Assembly (NCBI GenBank): GCA_044426045.1
Contig: JAWXUX010000005.1
Coordinates: 101,205 to 165,204, forward strand
DNA from: JAWXUU01 sp044426045
GTDB lineage: Bacteria > Bacillota > Clostridia > Christensenellales > CAMQZB01
Direction: 5' to 3'
Length of the DNA: 64,000 nucleotides
This document shows, piece after piece, positions 51,417 through 60,891 of this stretch; positions within the stretch are counted from its first letter, which is position 1; every line of letters begins with the position of its first letter. The notes under the pieces are model-generated. The model did no database searches, had not been told where the DNA came from, and saw only the letters and a program-made list of their open reading frames with translations. Made by a program: the position numbers and the translations under genes.

Positions 51417-52031
51417 TCAATCAAAATATGTTGCAAAATATTCATCAAAATCATAGCTTTCAGTGTTCATTTTGTAAATCCCTGTGCTTGCGCTCACGTC
51501 GCCTGCTTTTATGACGTAGATATAACTATCAAAAATACAGATTTGAGTGTCTGTTAGCTCGTCATAGAAATATATTGCATTTAGCTCGATGAGTTGTTGT
51601 AATTCATCAGTTAGCTGGATTTCATTATATTCAGTGTTGACTGAATCAGATATCACGACAAATAGTTTCAAATAATCATTGAATACATCTAGTTTGTCGC
51701 CTTCAAGATCGATATATTCTTCGATTTCTATATTTTCTGTTGCATAGCTCATTCTGCTTGTTACATTGATTTTTGTCAAATTTGATACAGATTTTATCTC
51801 GCTTGTTGGCGGATAAGTTTGCACTGGTGTACTGGATTCCACTGGTATTGAAAGTATATTTCCAGCAAATATAGCAATACATATGATTGCCACAACACAT
51901 GCAACGGCAGCTATGATTTTTATTAGATTTTTATTTTTTAAATGTGAGATTTTTTTCTGCTTTGCATTTGCGTCTATGATAAATTTATTGTCTATTTCAT
52001 TTATATTTTGAAGAAATTCTAGTGCGTTCAT
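51417..52031 (-). CDS. Putative anti-sigma factor/membrane protein paired with the sigma factor
   Basis: 204 residues: cytoplasmic N-terminus (1-34, LEFLQNINEIDNKFI), one membrane helix (IIAAVACVVAIICIAIFAGNIL), then an external, Thr/Ser-rich beta-like domain of unknown type. Its start overlaps the stop codon of the sigma factor gene (TAATG), the usual layout of a sigma/anti-sigma pair. No recognised zinc-binding anti-sigma motif was seen, so the role is inferred from genomic context and topology. Confidence 0.65.
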   Translation of the reverse strand: MNALEFLQNINEIDNKFIIDANAKQKKISHLKNKNLIKIIAAVACVVAIICIAIFAGNILSIPVESSTPVQTYPPTSEIKSVSNLTKINVTSRMSYATENIEIEEYIDLEGDKLDVFNDYLKLFVVISDSVNTEYNEIQLTDELQQLIELNAIYFYDELTDTQICIFDSYIYVIKAGDVSASTGIYKMNTESYDFDEYFATYFD

Positions 52032-52579
52032 TATAATTCCTCCCTATCCATGTACTTTTTCAACTTATCCCGTGTTCGCATTAACATAGATTTTACTTTT
52101 GAATTGCTGAATGAATATGCCGTTGCAATTTCCGATATGCTATCACAAAACCAATATCTGCGAACAAATACCTTCCTTTCATCATCAGTCAATTTTGACA
52201 AGAAAACGTTCATATACGCTGTGAATTCTAGTTCTTGAATTTTCATTGTATCTTTTGCGGGAATGCATTGCTCCAATTCTTTCGAAAGTTCCACCATTAC
52301 TGCACTGCGTTTTTTTGTATGCTGTTTTGCGTAGAGATTTAAAGATTTGTTCCTTGCAATTTTCGCAAGAAATGCAAAAAAATATGTTTTTGGCGAAGCT
52401 GGCGGAATTGATTGCCAAGTTTTTAGGTATGTATCAGATTCACATTCTTCAGCATCACTGCTGCTCTTTAGGATATTATGGCAAATTCTGAAAAGTGGCT
52501 TGCCATATTTGGTTTTTGTTTCCATTATTGCATTATCATCTTTTTCTGAATACAAATCGATTATCATTTCATCTGTCAT
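52031..52579 (-). CDS. ECF-type RNA polymerase sigma factor
   Basis: 182 residues. Sigma region 2 (about 15-85; GKPLFRICHNILKSSSDAEECESDTYLKTW) and region 4 (about 115-175; FLSKLTDDERKVFVRRYWFCDSISEIATAYSFSNSKVKSMLMRTRDKLKKYM with its helix-turn-helix). No region 1 or 3, as in group 4 sigma factors. Co-translated with the membrane protein that follows. AAAGGAG before the ATG. Confidence 0.9.
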   Translation of the reverse strand: MTDEMIIDLYSEKDDNAIMETKTKYGKPLFRICHNILKSSSDAEECESDTYLKTWQSIPPASPKTYFFAFLAKIARNKSLNLYAKQHTKKRSAVMVELSKELEQCIPAKDTMKIQELEFTAYMNVFLSKLTDDERKVFVRRYWFCDSISEIATAYSFSNSKVKSMLMRTRDKLKKYMDREEL

Positions 52580-52720
52580 TTTATTTTCTCCTTTACATTT
52601 ATTTTGCCTATCTACTATACATAACAGCTTAAATCTGTTTTTGGTTGCATATTTTATGTTTTTTTATTAAAATAATATAAATTAACCGCCCATAAATATA
52701 TAGGCGGTCTGATTGAATTT

Positions 52721-52746
52721 TTATTTGAGATTATTATTTGAGATTA
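52721..52746. repeat. 13-bp exact tandem duplication at the MATE stop codon
   Basis: TTATTTGAGATTA occurs twice without a gap (52721-52733, 52734-52746). The last three bases are the TAA of the MATE gene on the minus strand. Same kind of event as at 11529-11566. Confidence 0.9.
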
Positions 52747-54102
52747 TTCTGCAATTAACAGTTCATCATTTTTGCATTTTTTATTTGTGTGGATATAAAA
52801 TATCACGCACATGAAAATTTGAACGAATGTTGCTGCTGGGGTCGCAAGTCCGATGAGGAATAGCGATGTGTTTTCCAATGTGCTGAAAAGATATGACAGC
52901 GGTATTCTTATCAGAAACGCACAGCCGACAGATTGAATCATGACAAATTTCGTTTTGCCACAACCGTTGAAATACCCGCAGAATGAAAACATGAACGCCA
53001 CAAACAGGCAGTCGATTGAATATGATTTCAGATATTGCAATGCTGAAGCAGTCACGTCGACGTCGCTTGTGAAAATGCGAGTGAAGATTGTGCCGTGGAA
53101 TGCTGAAATATAGCCCGTGATTATGCCGAATATGAGGGAAATCGCTATGCTGTAAACAAGTGCTCGCTTTGCTCGTTCAAGCTTTTTTGCGCCCATATTT
53201 TGTGCGGTGAACGCGGCGAGTGCTTGGGAGAAACCTTGCGGAAGTATCATTATTAAAACTGAAATTTTGCTGACGATACCAACTGCGGCTGATGCAGTCA
53301 CACCAAAATCGTTGATGATTGCGGTGATGAAAAGAAAAGATAGGCTGACAAGCATGCCTTGTACTGCGATTGGAAGTCCGATCGAGATTATTCTGCCCGA
53401 TGTGATTTTGTCGAGTTTGATGTCTTTGGCTTTCACTTCAAACGCGAGTTTGCGTTTTCGAAGCATCAAAAATGATGCGACCACGCTTCCGCCTTGAGCG
53501 ATTACGGTTGCAAGTGCTGCTCCGTTTGCGCCGAAATTAAACACGCCAACGAAAATGAGGTCAAGTATAATGTTGATTGCGCACGCGATTGCAACTGTGA
53601 CAAGTGGTGTTTTTGAGTCGCCAATTCCGCGGAAAACGCTTGCAATCAAGTTATAGAACACGATAAAAGTCGTGCCAAGTCCTGTGATTAGCAGATATTG
53701 CGTTGTTTGAGTCATGGATTCAGACGGCGTTTGCATGGCAAGTGCGATTGCGCCACGGAAAACCACCAAAAGAATAGTCGAAACAACTGAAAGCACGGCA
53801 AAAAGAGCTATGCTCACGCCGACAATTTTTGAGGCGTGTTCAGGTTCGCCCGAGCCTATAAACCTGCCAAGAAGAACTGTTGTGCCCATAGCTAGGCCAA
53901 TATAACCTGCTGTCACTGTTTGCATGATTTGGCTTCCGATTGTCACGCCGGAAACATCCGCCACGCCGGAAAACCAGCCGACAATCATGAGGTCAGCTGT
54001 GCCGTATGCTGTTTGCAATAATATTGAAAATAAAATTGGGATTGTAAACTTGCAAAGTACCTGCAGCACATTCCCTTTTGTTAAATCTAAGTCGCGATTC
54101 AT
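52744..54102 (-). CDS. MATE family efflux transporter
   Basis: 452 residues, 12 membrane segments. N-terminal GNVLQVLCKFTIPILFSILLQ, then GVTIGSQIMQTVTAGYIGLAMGTTVLLGRFIG and the mid-protein VFRGIGDSKTPL are family signatures; the second half repeats the pattern with GFSQALAAFTAQNMGAKK. It expels drugs or metabolites using Na+ or H+; substrate unknown. A possible terminator hairpin (ACCGCC/GGCGGT, 52685-52707) lies downstream. AAAGGTGAG before the ATG. Confidence 0.92.
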   Translation of the reverse strand: MNRDLDLTKGNVLQVLCKFTIPILFSILLQTAYGTADLMIVGWFSGVADVSGVTIGSQIMQTVTAGYIGLAMGTTVLLGRFIGSGEPEHASKIVGVSIALFAVLSVVSTILLVVFRGAIALAMQTPSESMTQTTQYLLITGLGTTFIVFYNLIASVFRGIGDSKTPLVTVAIACAINIILDLIFVGVFNFGANGAALATVIAQGGSVVASFLMLRKRKLAFEVKAKDIKLDKITSGRIISIGLPIAVQGMLVSLSFLFITAIINDFGVTASAAVGIVSKISVLIMILPQGFSQALAAFTAQNMGAKKLERAKRALVYSIAISLIFGIITGYISAFHGTIFTRIFTSDVDVTASALQYLKSYSIDCLFVAFMFSFCGYFNGCGKTKFVMIQSVGCAFLIRIPLSYLFSTLENTSLFLIGLATPAATFVQIFMCVIFYIHTNKKCKNDELLIAE

Positions 54103-54195
54103 TTCTCACCTTTTGTTGTTTATTTATGTACTAGTATATTATAGGCGATGAAAATTTTAATGTCAATAAACGGTAAAAGAAATTTTGCAAAAACG

Positions 54196-54224
54196 TTGAC
54201 TTTTTTTTGAATATAGCGTATACT
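54196..54224 (+). promoter_or_regulatory. Promoter of ssrA
   Basis: TTGACT (54196-54201), 17-bp spacer, TATACT (54219-54224), 46 bases before the mature 5' end of tmRNA. Confidence 0.75.
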
Positions 54225-54270
54225 ATCGGTGACTTAACTTGGTAGCGTCGACCGTGGAACTCATGAAAAT

Positions 54271-54635
54271 GGGGGTGCACTGGTTTCGATTGGTAAGATA
54301 AGGTGGGTCGTGTAAGCGTGTCGAAGGCTCGACTTCGTAAAAACGGGTTTAAATTAAACGCTAAAACAAATTTTAACTTCAACTCTAAAGTTGCAGTAGC
54401 TGCCTAAGTCAGCAAAGTCGAAAGAGGGTTTCGCTCTGGCTCTTTTCTCGGCTTAATTATAAGAGTGGTACAGATTGGCGAATTTATTGTTTGCTAGCCA
54501 TTCGGTCCTATAAAACAGCTCCTTTCATAGTGTCGCTTTATATGCAGTGAAAGGCAGTATCAAAATAAAGCTACACACGTAGAAAGCGTCCAATCGCTTG
54601 TCAAGACAAGGGTTCAATTCCCTTCATCTCCACCA
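54271..54635 (+). ncRNA. ssrA: tmRNA
   Basis: Rescues stalled ribosomes by trans-translation. 5' end GGGGGTG pairs with CATCTCC at the 3' end, followed by discriminator A and an encoded CCA (54633-54635). The TTCAATTC T-arm and GGTTTCGA near the start are standard. The tag frame runs GCT at 54360 to TAA at 54405-54407 and gives AKTNFNFNSKVAVAA, ending in the usual hydrophobic degradation signal. It is followed by a terminator and then, 140 bases on, by the phage-like module; the 3' end of ssrA is a frequent integration target. Confidence 0.97.
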
Positions 54636-54654
54636 TTGAATATGGAATTTACGC

Positions 54655-54708
54655 AAAAACACCGCAAACCCTTATAAACAAAGGGATTGGCGGTGTTTTT
54701 ATTTTTTT
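54655..54708 (+). terminator. Terminator of ssrA
   Basis: AAAAACACCGC pairs with GGCGGTGTTTTT, with an inner AACCCTT/AAGGG stem, followed by ATTTTTTT. Confidence 0.88.
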
Positions 54709-54774
54709 AAAATATCGTATTTTATCGCTATTTTTTGGATTTTCTTGGGAAATCTTACCCAAAGTTTACCCAAA

Positions 54775-57700
54775 TTATATCACTGTGCCGTTTGCTGTGA
54801 CCGTATAGCCTAGCCTTTCTAGTATTGCAATCTTTTCGTCTGTTGTCAAATCATACTCATTGATATATTGAATAATTGCACGCTTTGCTGATGTGGCGGA
54901 AACGCCTTTTATATCGTCGTCGGTGATTGCGTACCCCATGTATTTTATCATCATGAGTTTTTGAACCGTTGAAAATTTTTCAAGATCCATAATATAGTCA
55001 ATGGTGTTTGCTTTTTTGCTTCCAGATATAGTTTCGCCATTTTCGTCTTTGTCTGAGGTGATTTTGTTTGCTGTTGACACTGCCGAGCGGAACGCCACGG
55101 AAACGCCTGATAATGCTTTATTTACGGATCTATTCGTGAAAGACGTTTCATAGTCTTGACCAATAAAGTCCCCTATGCCAACAACTGCGTCAGACAAACC
55201 AAAGACTTGCGAATATATATTCAATACCCCATCTAGTGCATTTGTAACGTTTCTCAATGGAATTCCAAACGTTTGTGTGATATCTTCCGCTATTTCGTAA
55301 ATGTCATTGCCGTCAACTGTTCTACCTTCTGTCATATCTTCCCATACGCTCGCGATTGAGCCACTTACCCCAAGCAATGTATTAATATTTTGCATACCCA
55401 TACTTTCGACATCATACCCTTCAATTATTGAACTATACAATTCGCTTATATAAGGTAGTCCCCCAAAAAACGTGCTAAATACTTGACCTGCAAAGTCTAA
55501 AGTAAATGATTCTTCGTCGTCACCGCGAAAGAATCTATTCCACATTAATGCAATAACAGCAATACCTAAAGTTTGCACGCCCATGTTTGCACATTCTTTT
55601 TTAAATGCAGCTTTTGTTTCTGGCGTTGGATTTGCCCTATACTCAAACCAAGCACGAGTAAAGTTTGAATTATTTTTTACCGAGTCAGACTTGAACATAA
55701 ACAAACTCTTATCAATTTCATTTGCTGAACGTTGACCCCCCGCCAAATGCAAGGGATCCGAGTTAGGTTGACAAGCAAAAATCGCATAGTTGAGATTTTC
55801 GCCAGCTATCATGAACGCATCTTCCCCACTCAATCCTAAATCAATTTGCTTATTGACTTCCGCTTCATAGGCTTTCATAATTGTGTATTCGTCCACTTTG
55901 CCAATACCCGCCGTCAATGATTTCATTATATTACTTTTGCTATTGTTGATTTCAGAAACTTCCATTGACGCATTGCCTTGAAGTCTATCCCAAGCCACGC
56001 TTGAATATTGCACCATTTTTTCTTTCAATTCTGTTTGACTTAAACCATGCATATTTTTTGAGTAAAAATATTTTGCATCGATTTTTGTAAAAAATGCGGG
56101 AATACCCATAAGCTGATTAAGCAAGACTTTAGCGTTCAAGCCTAGTGAAGCTTTAACACCTAGCTTCCTGAAAAATCCTACAATTTGATTGCCAGTGCTT
56201 TCTTCTTTTGGTTTTATTTCCTGTAAGTCTTTTGAGATATTTTCCAAGTAGGAAACAGCTGGCTCGCCGTATTGTCCTTTAATTTCATTAATAACTGATG
56301 TATTTAAACCATTTTCATTATATTTTCCATTTATCAACGCTGTCATTGCTCGCATTTGCGTTGCATATGCAACATATTGTGCAACGCCAGAAACATGTGC
56401 GTTGAACACTGTTGTTGCATCGACGATTTTAATTCTTGTATGTCCTTTTCTTTGTTTATTGAAAGACTTATTTTCTACACTTGCATCGTTCGTGAACGAT
56501 TCCATATGAATGTTTTTAACATTATCTGATGCAACAATTGGATAATAGTCTGCTACTGTTTTTGTAGCGTGACCATAAAGTTCAATATCCTTTGCGTTGC
56601 CATAATTTTTTATTGTGGTATTATACGCATTATACAAAATAGCAGAATATTCTATTTCAAGTGACGACATTGAACTAACAAATTTTTGCAAATCCGCTTC
56701 AGTCACGTCAAAATTACTTTCTTTTCCAGACTTGCTTTCTATTGTCATGCCTTCATCTAAAACGTATGATTTATTACATTGAATATTCAAAAACATATGC
56801 ACTCGCTGTTCAAATGTTAGTCCATGCCCCATAAAATCAATAGTTTCAGCGTTTTTGCCAAGTTTACCTTTAAGCGCTTGCTTATTTTTATCGAAAAATT
56901 CAATCTGCTTTGCTTGTGCTTCCCTTTTGATTTCACATTCAAGTATTCTGCCACGCTCTAAATCTCTATATATTTGATTATACGCGCCATTTTGATTGAA
57001 GCCTGATAACATTGAGAACATAGTATCATTACGAAGAGTTGAATATCCGAGTTTTAGTGCAAATCTTCCAAGTTTTGTTTCGACAAATTTACTAGCTACT
57101 TTTGATAATGGTTTATTCAAATCCGAAATAACACTTTCAATAAGCATTTTAGTTTCTTTATTTTGATTATCTATTCTCACATTGTTTATTTTTGTCAATG
57201 CTGAATTTACTGTCGAAATCACTTTTTTGATTTCATTCAACTCATTTTCACTTTCAATCTTCAAAACTTTTTGACCATTCAAATCACTTGTTGAATTTTC
57301 AAACCTATCTTCAATATTGCCAATCATTGTTGCCATATTTTTGATATAGTTCACGTCAAAATTTGCCTCTAATACAACTGTTTCAAAAATAGATGCAGTT
57401 CCAATAAAATCTTGAGTAAGCAATACCGAACGGTATTTGTCTTCGGTAGCTCTTGCCTCAATAATTCCTTTCGTAAGCTTATTATATAAAGCGTCAAAGT
57501 TTCCTTTAAAATATTTTTTCTTACTTTTCTTTTTCTTTAGCAAACTTTGTTGAGAAAATATTTTGCTTTCAATAGCTTCTATTCTGGCATTTTCTTTCAT
57601 ATTGTTTATTGTCTTTTTATACTTAGAAAATTCAGCGTTATATTTATTTTTTAGCTTATTTGAAAGGTCGCTGTATCTTTGCTTAACTCCGCTTTTATAA

Positions 57701-60700
57701 CCTGTGATTTTTGTAATTATAGCTTGTCTGCCAAGTTCGTTGACAGCTTCAATATACGAATTGATTGTTCCGAGCTTTTGCTCCATTGTATTTAACTCAG
57801 TTTTTGTCATTGATTGAATTTCTGTTGTAAGAACACTTAATAAATCGCTGTATTCAGTTGTTGCAAGATATTTGTCAAGCAATATTTTTTTTGAATTTGC
57901 AAGCATATTTTTTGATTGTTGATATACGTCATACATTTCAAAGAAGATATCCGCGTCGTTTATCGCATTAATTTGGTGTCCGCTATAATCAAAGAACTCT
58001 TCAACCAACTCATCCACCCCAATAGTGCCACCGTTCATTTGATTATATAACCTCATCATATCTCTTGACTTAAACTCGCCTTCCATACTCCGCAAGTCCA
58101 GTTTCTTTTTAAGACTATTAAAATACGTTATTGTTGCAGCTACAACCGAGTCCGCACCAGTTTTAAATTCACTTTCAATGTATATTGACGTCAATATATT
58201 TTTTGCAGTTTTTTCCGCCATTTCAGCTTTTTTTGTTTGGTCTGACTCAATCACAGTCAACAGCATATCGTAAAGTATGTTTTTTCGCTTGTTTTTTGAT
58301 ATAGTTGCAAATTTACTTGAACCAGTCAGCTCTTCTAGTGTTTCATTTATCAAAGAATTGATATTTTCACTCGCTGCCAAAGTTTGATTTGTAAACATCC
58401 GCACGTTCCTAGCACTCGACTTTGCGTCATTAATATTTTGCTGTGTCTTTTTATATTCAACTGGTGCATCTGCATCAGTCAATTCCCTGAAATCGTCTGC
58501 AAGGTCATATTTTGTGTTATTTTTTGAATTATTTTGCGAATGTGGGTTGACTTTTTTTGTTTTGTTGAGTATACTATCAGTAGATGAAACATTTACGTCC
58601 CAAGTGGTTCTGTTTGCAGAAGAGCTAGGGTTTCCATTATTGGATGATGTTTCATCTTTTTTTGTTATTTTATTTATATCATAGATTTGATATAGATTTT
58701 CTTTTTTATTGAAACCAACAACAATATCGCAATCATACTTTTCGTTACGTAATTTGATTCTTGCTTTATAGTAATAAAAATTATCAAATTTTGTATGCTC
58801 AACATCTAGTTGTTCTCCATCGTATATAGATATTTCAACAAGTTTCTTTAGTTCTAACGAAGCTCTTTGCTTTACATCTAATTTTGTATTTTTTATTTTG
58901 TCAGCTCCTGTTCCAGTCACTACAGCTACAAGTCCATCAACAAATCTAAATTGAATATTTCTAAAATTTTCTTTTATGTATTTCTCAACAAATTTTCTTC
59001 TTTCTCTTAATGGTTCTTTGTCCAATTTCTTTTGCACTTCTGATTCAAGATTTATGTCTAAATACTGTCCATTTTTATCTCGTTTTATTTCACTGTTATT
59101 CAAAACTTCTTCAATATCATACTGCACGACTGGTGTCGCCGTCGTTGTTTTTGTTTCGCTTTGAGTGGTTTTTGTTTCGCTTTGTTCGGTTGTTTGGTTT
59201 TTCACGGCTTTGACAAGTGTGTCGTAGGCTTTTTGGATTTGGTTTTGTTCGGCTGTGTTGAACATGCTTTTGAAGTTTTTGAGGATGTTTTTGAAGATAT
59301 CTGCAATCTTTTGCGTGATTGTTGGATTATATTCTATGTCATCGAGGAATTGTTGTGGGTTTGCGACTACTGCTTTTGCAAGTTCTGCAACCACTTCGCC
59401 GTCGATATCGACTTCATTGCCAGTTTGTTCTGCGTATGCTTGATACTTTGTTGTCGTGTCTGCCACAACCTTTTTATAAACTTCGCTATCGATCGCGAGA
59501 AGTTCGCTTTTTAATGTTTGATAGTCGGCTGAACTTTCAAGAAGATGCGTTGTTTCGTGAACCGCGGTTCCAAACTTACCTTGTGCAAGGTTGATTGTCA
59601 TTCCGCCGTCTGCTGTGTTGCCTTTATATGGTGACGTTTCGTTATATTCAAAGTTGATTGAAGTTGCACCCGAATCTTTTGCAAGTGCGTACATTTGCAC
59701 CACTTCATGCGCTGACACTGTGCCATTATCCACCGCGGTTTGAATTGCGGAAAGGCTTTCCCCTTCAGCAATGCCCGCGAAATTGTTTTCAAGCATGTAT
59801 GAATCCATTGCCATTAAACGTGATGCGGTTTGCGTTGCTTCTTCGGTGTCGGTGATCGCATAATCTTCTTTTACTTTATCAACATAGTTTTGCATAACAG
59901 ATTGATTAACTTCCGTTGCGAGCTTGCCAAGTTTCAAGTTGGAAACGCTTTCGCCCGCGTCCAAAACTTTCTTTTCATATGAAACATCAATTCCCGCCGC
60001 TTCTGCTTTGAAAATCAAGTCGGAAACGCCAGTTTCGGTCGCTTTGATATTCTTGCCCACTTCCGCCGTTTGCGTTGAATTCAGTGCCACACTACCGCCT
60101 TGGAGTATGCCCGAGATTAATGCGCCTTGAACAAAGCTGTCTTTTATTTCGTCAAGTGTCGCAGCTTCTGCATCTTGGTTATATGTTGCACGTTGAAGAT
60201 ATGGATCTAGCCATGTAGATGCAACCTCTTCGATACCTTCCGTAATCATTGAACCACCAAGACTGCCAAGGAATGATTTTGCGAGTGATGGTGCAAGTGA
60301 TGTTGCCGCTTTACTCGCGAGACCAGCTATGCCATTACCTAAAAACATTTCAATACCTGTTTCCATAACCGCTGTGCCAATACCATAAATGTTTTCTTTT
60401 GCTCCTAGCTCGCCAGTTTCTTGAACGGCTTGCGCTGTGCCTGAGCCTAGTGCCTTGGTGAAGAACGTTCCTGTCGCCAACGGCGCGGCTGCACCACCTG
60501 TTACGGCACTCAGTCCAACACCAATAAAAACTGGTATAAGAGTATCTGCCACACTACTGGATAATTCCCCCGCCTTTTGGGTGAGGGAATCGTTTGTTAC
60601 ATTATATGCTGTGTCAAGGTTTGAATAATCTGCTCCAAAAACCTTGTCGCTCCAATTGTTGGTGTATATTTGTGTGGCTTTTTCATTATTGCCAAACAGT

Positions 60701-60888
60701 TGTGCAAGTGTGGCACTGGCGGCATCGGTGATATTTTCCACACCCGACAACGCCCCCGCTTCTGATTTCTTGCCGAGATATTGCAAAGTGTTTATAATAT
60801 CGCCAAATTGATACGTTCCGTCGCCTAGCACTGAGTTGTTTTTGTTTATCGTTGTGTCAACTCCCAAAAGGTCCAATATGCTTGCCAT
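54775..60888 (-). CDS. Giant phage-type polyvalent protein with metalloprotease motif
   Basis: 2037 residues. Visible parts: hydrophobic helices at about 112-150; a zincin motif HETTH at 444-448 with a following Glu-rich helix (GEVVAELAKAVV, about 497-508); a Thr/Gln linker (SETKTTQSETKTTT, about 575); a compact domain at about 595-745 ending LYQIYDINKI that recalls the small nuclease-like LPD domains of phage and mobile-element polyvalent proteins; a Ser/Asn linker; a long helical, Lys/Asn-rich region (about 830-1290); and a membrane-helix-containing C-terminal part (about 1500-2037) with RAWFEYRANPTPETKAAF. The likely role is an injected internal virion protein or conjugative-element effector, inferred from architecture. 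The ends and middle differ in base use (middle more A+T-rich), suggesting mosaic origin. Confidence 0.7.
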   Translation of the reverse strand: MASILDLLGVDTTINKNNSVLGDGTYQFGDIINTLQYLGKKSEAGALSGVENITDAASATLAQLFGNNEKATQIYTNNWSDKVFGADYSNLDTAYNVTNDSLTQKAGELSSSVADTLIPVFIGVGLSAVTGGAAAPLATGTFFTKALGSGTAQAVQETGELGAKENIYGIGTAVMETGIEMFLGNGIAGLASKAATSLAPSLAKSFLGSLGGSMITEGIEEVASTWLDPYLQRATYNQDAEAATLDEIKDSFVQGALISGILQGGSVALNSTQTAEVGKNIKATETGVSDLIFKAEAAGIDVSYEKKVLDAGESVSNLKLGKLATEVNQSVMQNYVDKVKEDYAITDTEEATQTASRLMAMDSYMLENNFAGIAEGESLSAIQTAVDNGTVSAHEVVQMYALAKDSGATSINFEYNETSPYKGNTADGGMTINLAQGKFGTAVHETTHLLESSADYQTLKSELLAIDSEVYKKVVADTTTKYQAYAEQTGNEVDIDGEVVAELAKAVVANPQQFLDDIEYNPTITQKIADIFKNILKNFKSMFNTAEQNQIQKAYDTLVKAVKNQTTEQSETKTTQSETKTTTATPVVQYDIEEVLNNSEIKRDKNGQYLDINLESEVQKKLDKEPLRERRKFVEKYIKENFRNIQFRFVDGLVAVVTGTGADKIKNTKLDVKQRASLELKKLVEISIYDGEQLDVEHTKFDNFYYYKARIKLRNEKYDCDIVVGFNKKENLYQIYDINKITKKDETSSNNGNPSSSANRTTWDVNVSSTDSILNKTKKVNPHSQNNSKNNTKYDLADDFRELTDADAPVEYKKTQQNINDAKSSARNVRMFTNQTLAASENINSLINETLEELTGSSKFATISKNKRKNILYDMLLTVIESDQTKKAEMAEKTAKNILTSIYIESEFKTGADSVVAATITYFNSLKKKLDLRSMEGEFKSRDMMRLYNQMNGGTIGVDELVEEFFDYSGHQINAINDADIFFEMYDVYQQSKNMLANSKKILLDKYLATTEYSDLLSVLTTEIQSMTKTELNTMEQKLGTINSYIEAVNELGRQAIITKITGYKSGVKQRYSDLSNKLKNKYNAEFSKYKKTINNMKENARIEAIESKIFSQQSLLKKKKSKKKYFKGNFDALYNKLTKGIIEARATEDKYRSVLLTQDFIGTASIFETVVLEANFDVNYIKNMATMIGNIEDRFENSTSDLNGQKVLKIESENELNEIKKVISTVNSALTKINNVRIDNQNKETKMLIESVISDLNKPLSKVASKFVETKLGRFALKLGYSTLRNDTMFSMLSGFNQNGAYNQIYRDLERGRILECEIKREAQAKQIEFFDKNKQALKGKLGKNAETIDFMGHGLTFEQRVHMFLNIQCNKSYVLDEGMTIESKSGKESNFDVTEADLQKFVSSMSSLEIEYSAILYNAYNTTIKNYGNAKDIELYGHATKTVADYYPIVASDNVKNIHMESFTNDASVENKSFNKQRKGHTRIKIVDATTVFNAHVSGVAQYVAYATQMRAMTALINGKYNENGLNTSVINEIKGQYGEPAVSYLENISKDLQEIKPKEESTGNQIVGFFRKLGVKASLGLNAKVLLNQLMGIPAFFTKIDAKYFYSKNMHGLSQTELKEKMVQYSSVAWDRLQGNASMEVSEINNSKSNIMKSLTAGIGKVDEYTIMKAYEAEVNKQIDLGLSGEDAFMIAGENLNYAIFACQPNSDPLHLAGGQRSANEIDKSLFMFKSDSVKNNSNFTRAWFEYRANPTPETKAAFKKECANMGVQTLGIAVIALMWNRFFRGDDEESFTLDFAGQVFSTFFGGLPYISELYSSIIEGYDVESMGMQNINTLLGVSGSIASVWEDMTEGRTVDGNDIYEIAEDITQTFGIPLRNVTNALDGVLNIYSQVFGLSDAVVGIGDFIGQDYETSFTNRSVNKALSGVSVAFRSAVSTANKITSDKDENGETISGSKKANTIDYIMDLEKFSTVQKLMMIKYMGYAITDDDIKGVSATSAKRAIIQYINEYDLTTDEKIAILERLGYTVTANGTVI

Positions 60889-60891
60889 AAT

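Noticed and set aside
54775..60888. Plus-strand reading frames of 60-120 codons inside the giant gene
   Set aside because: They are antisense shadows without ribosome sites or family resemblance.
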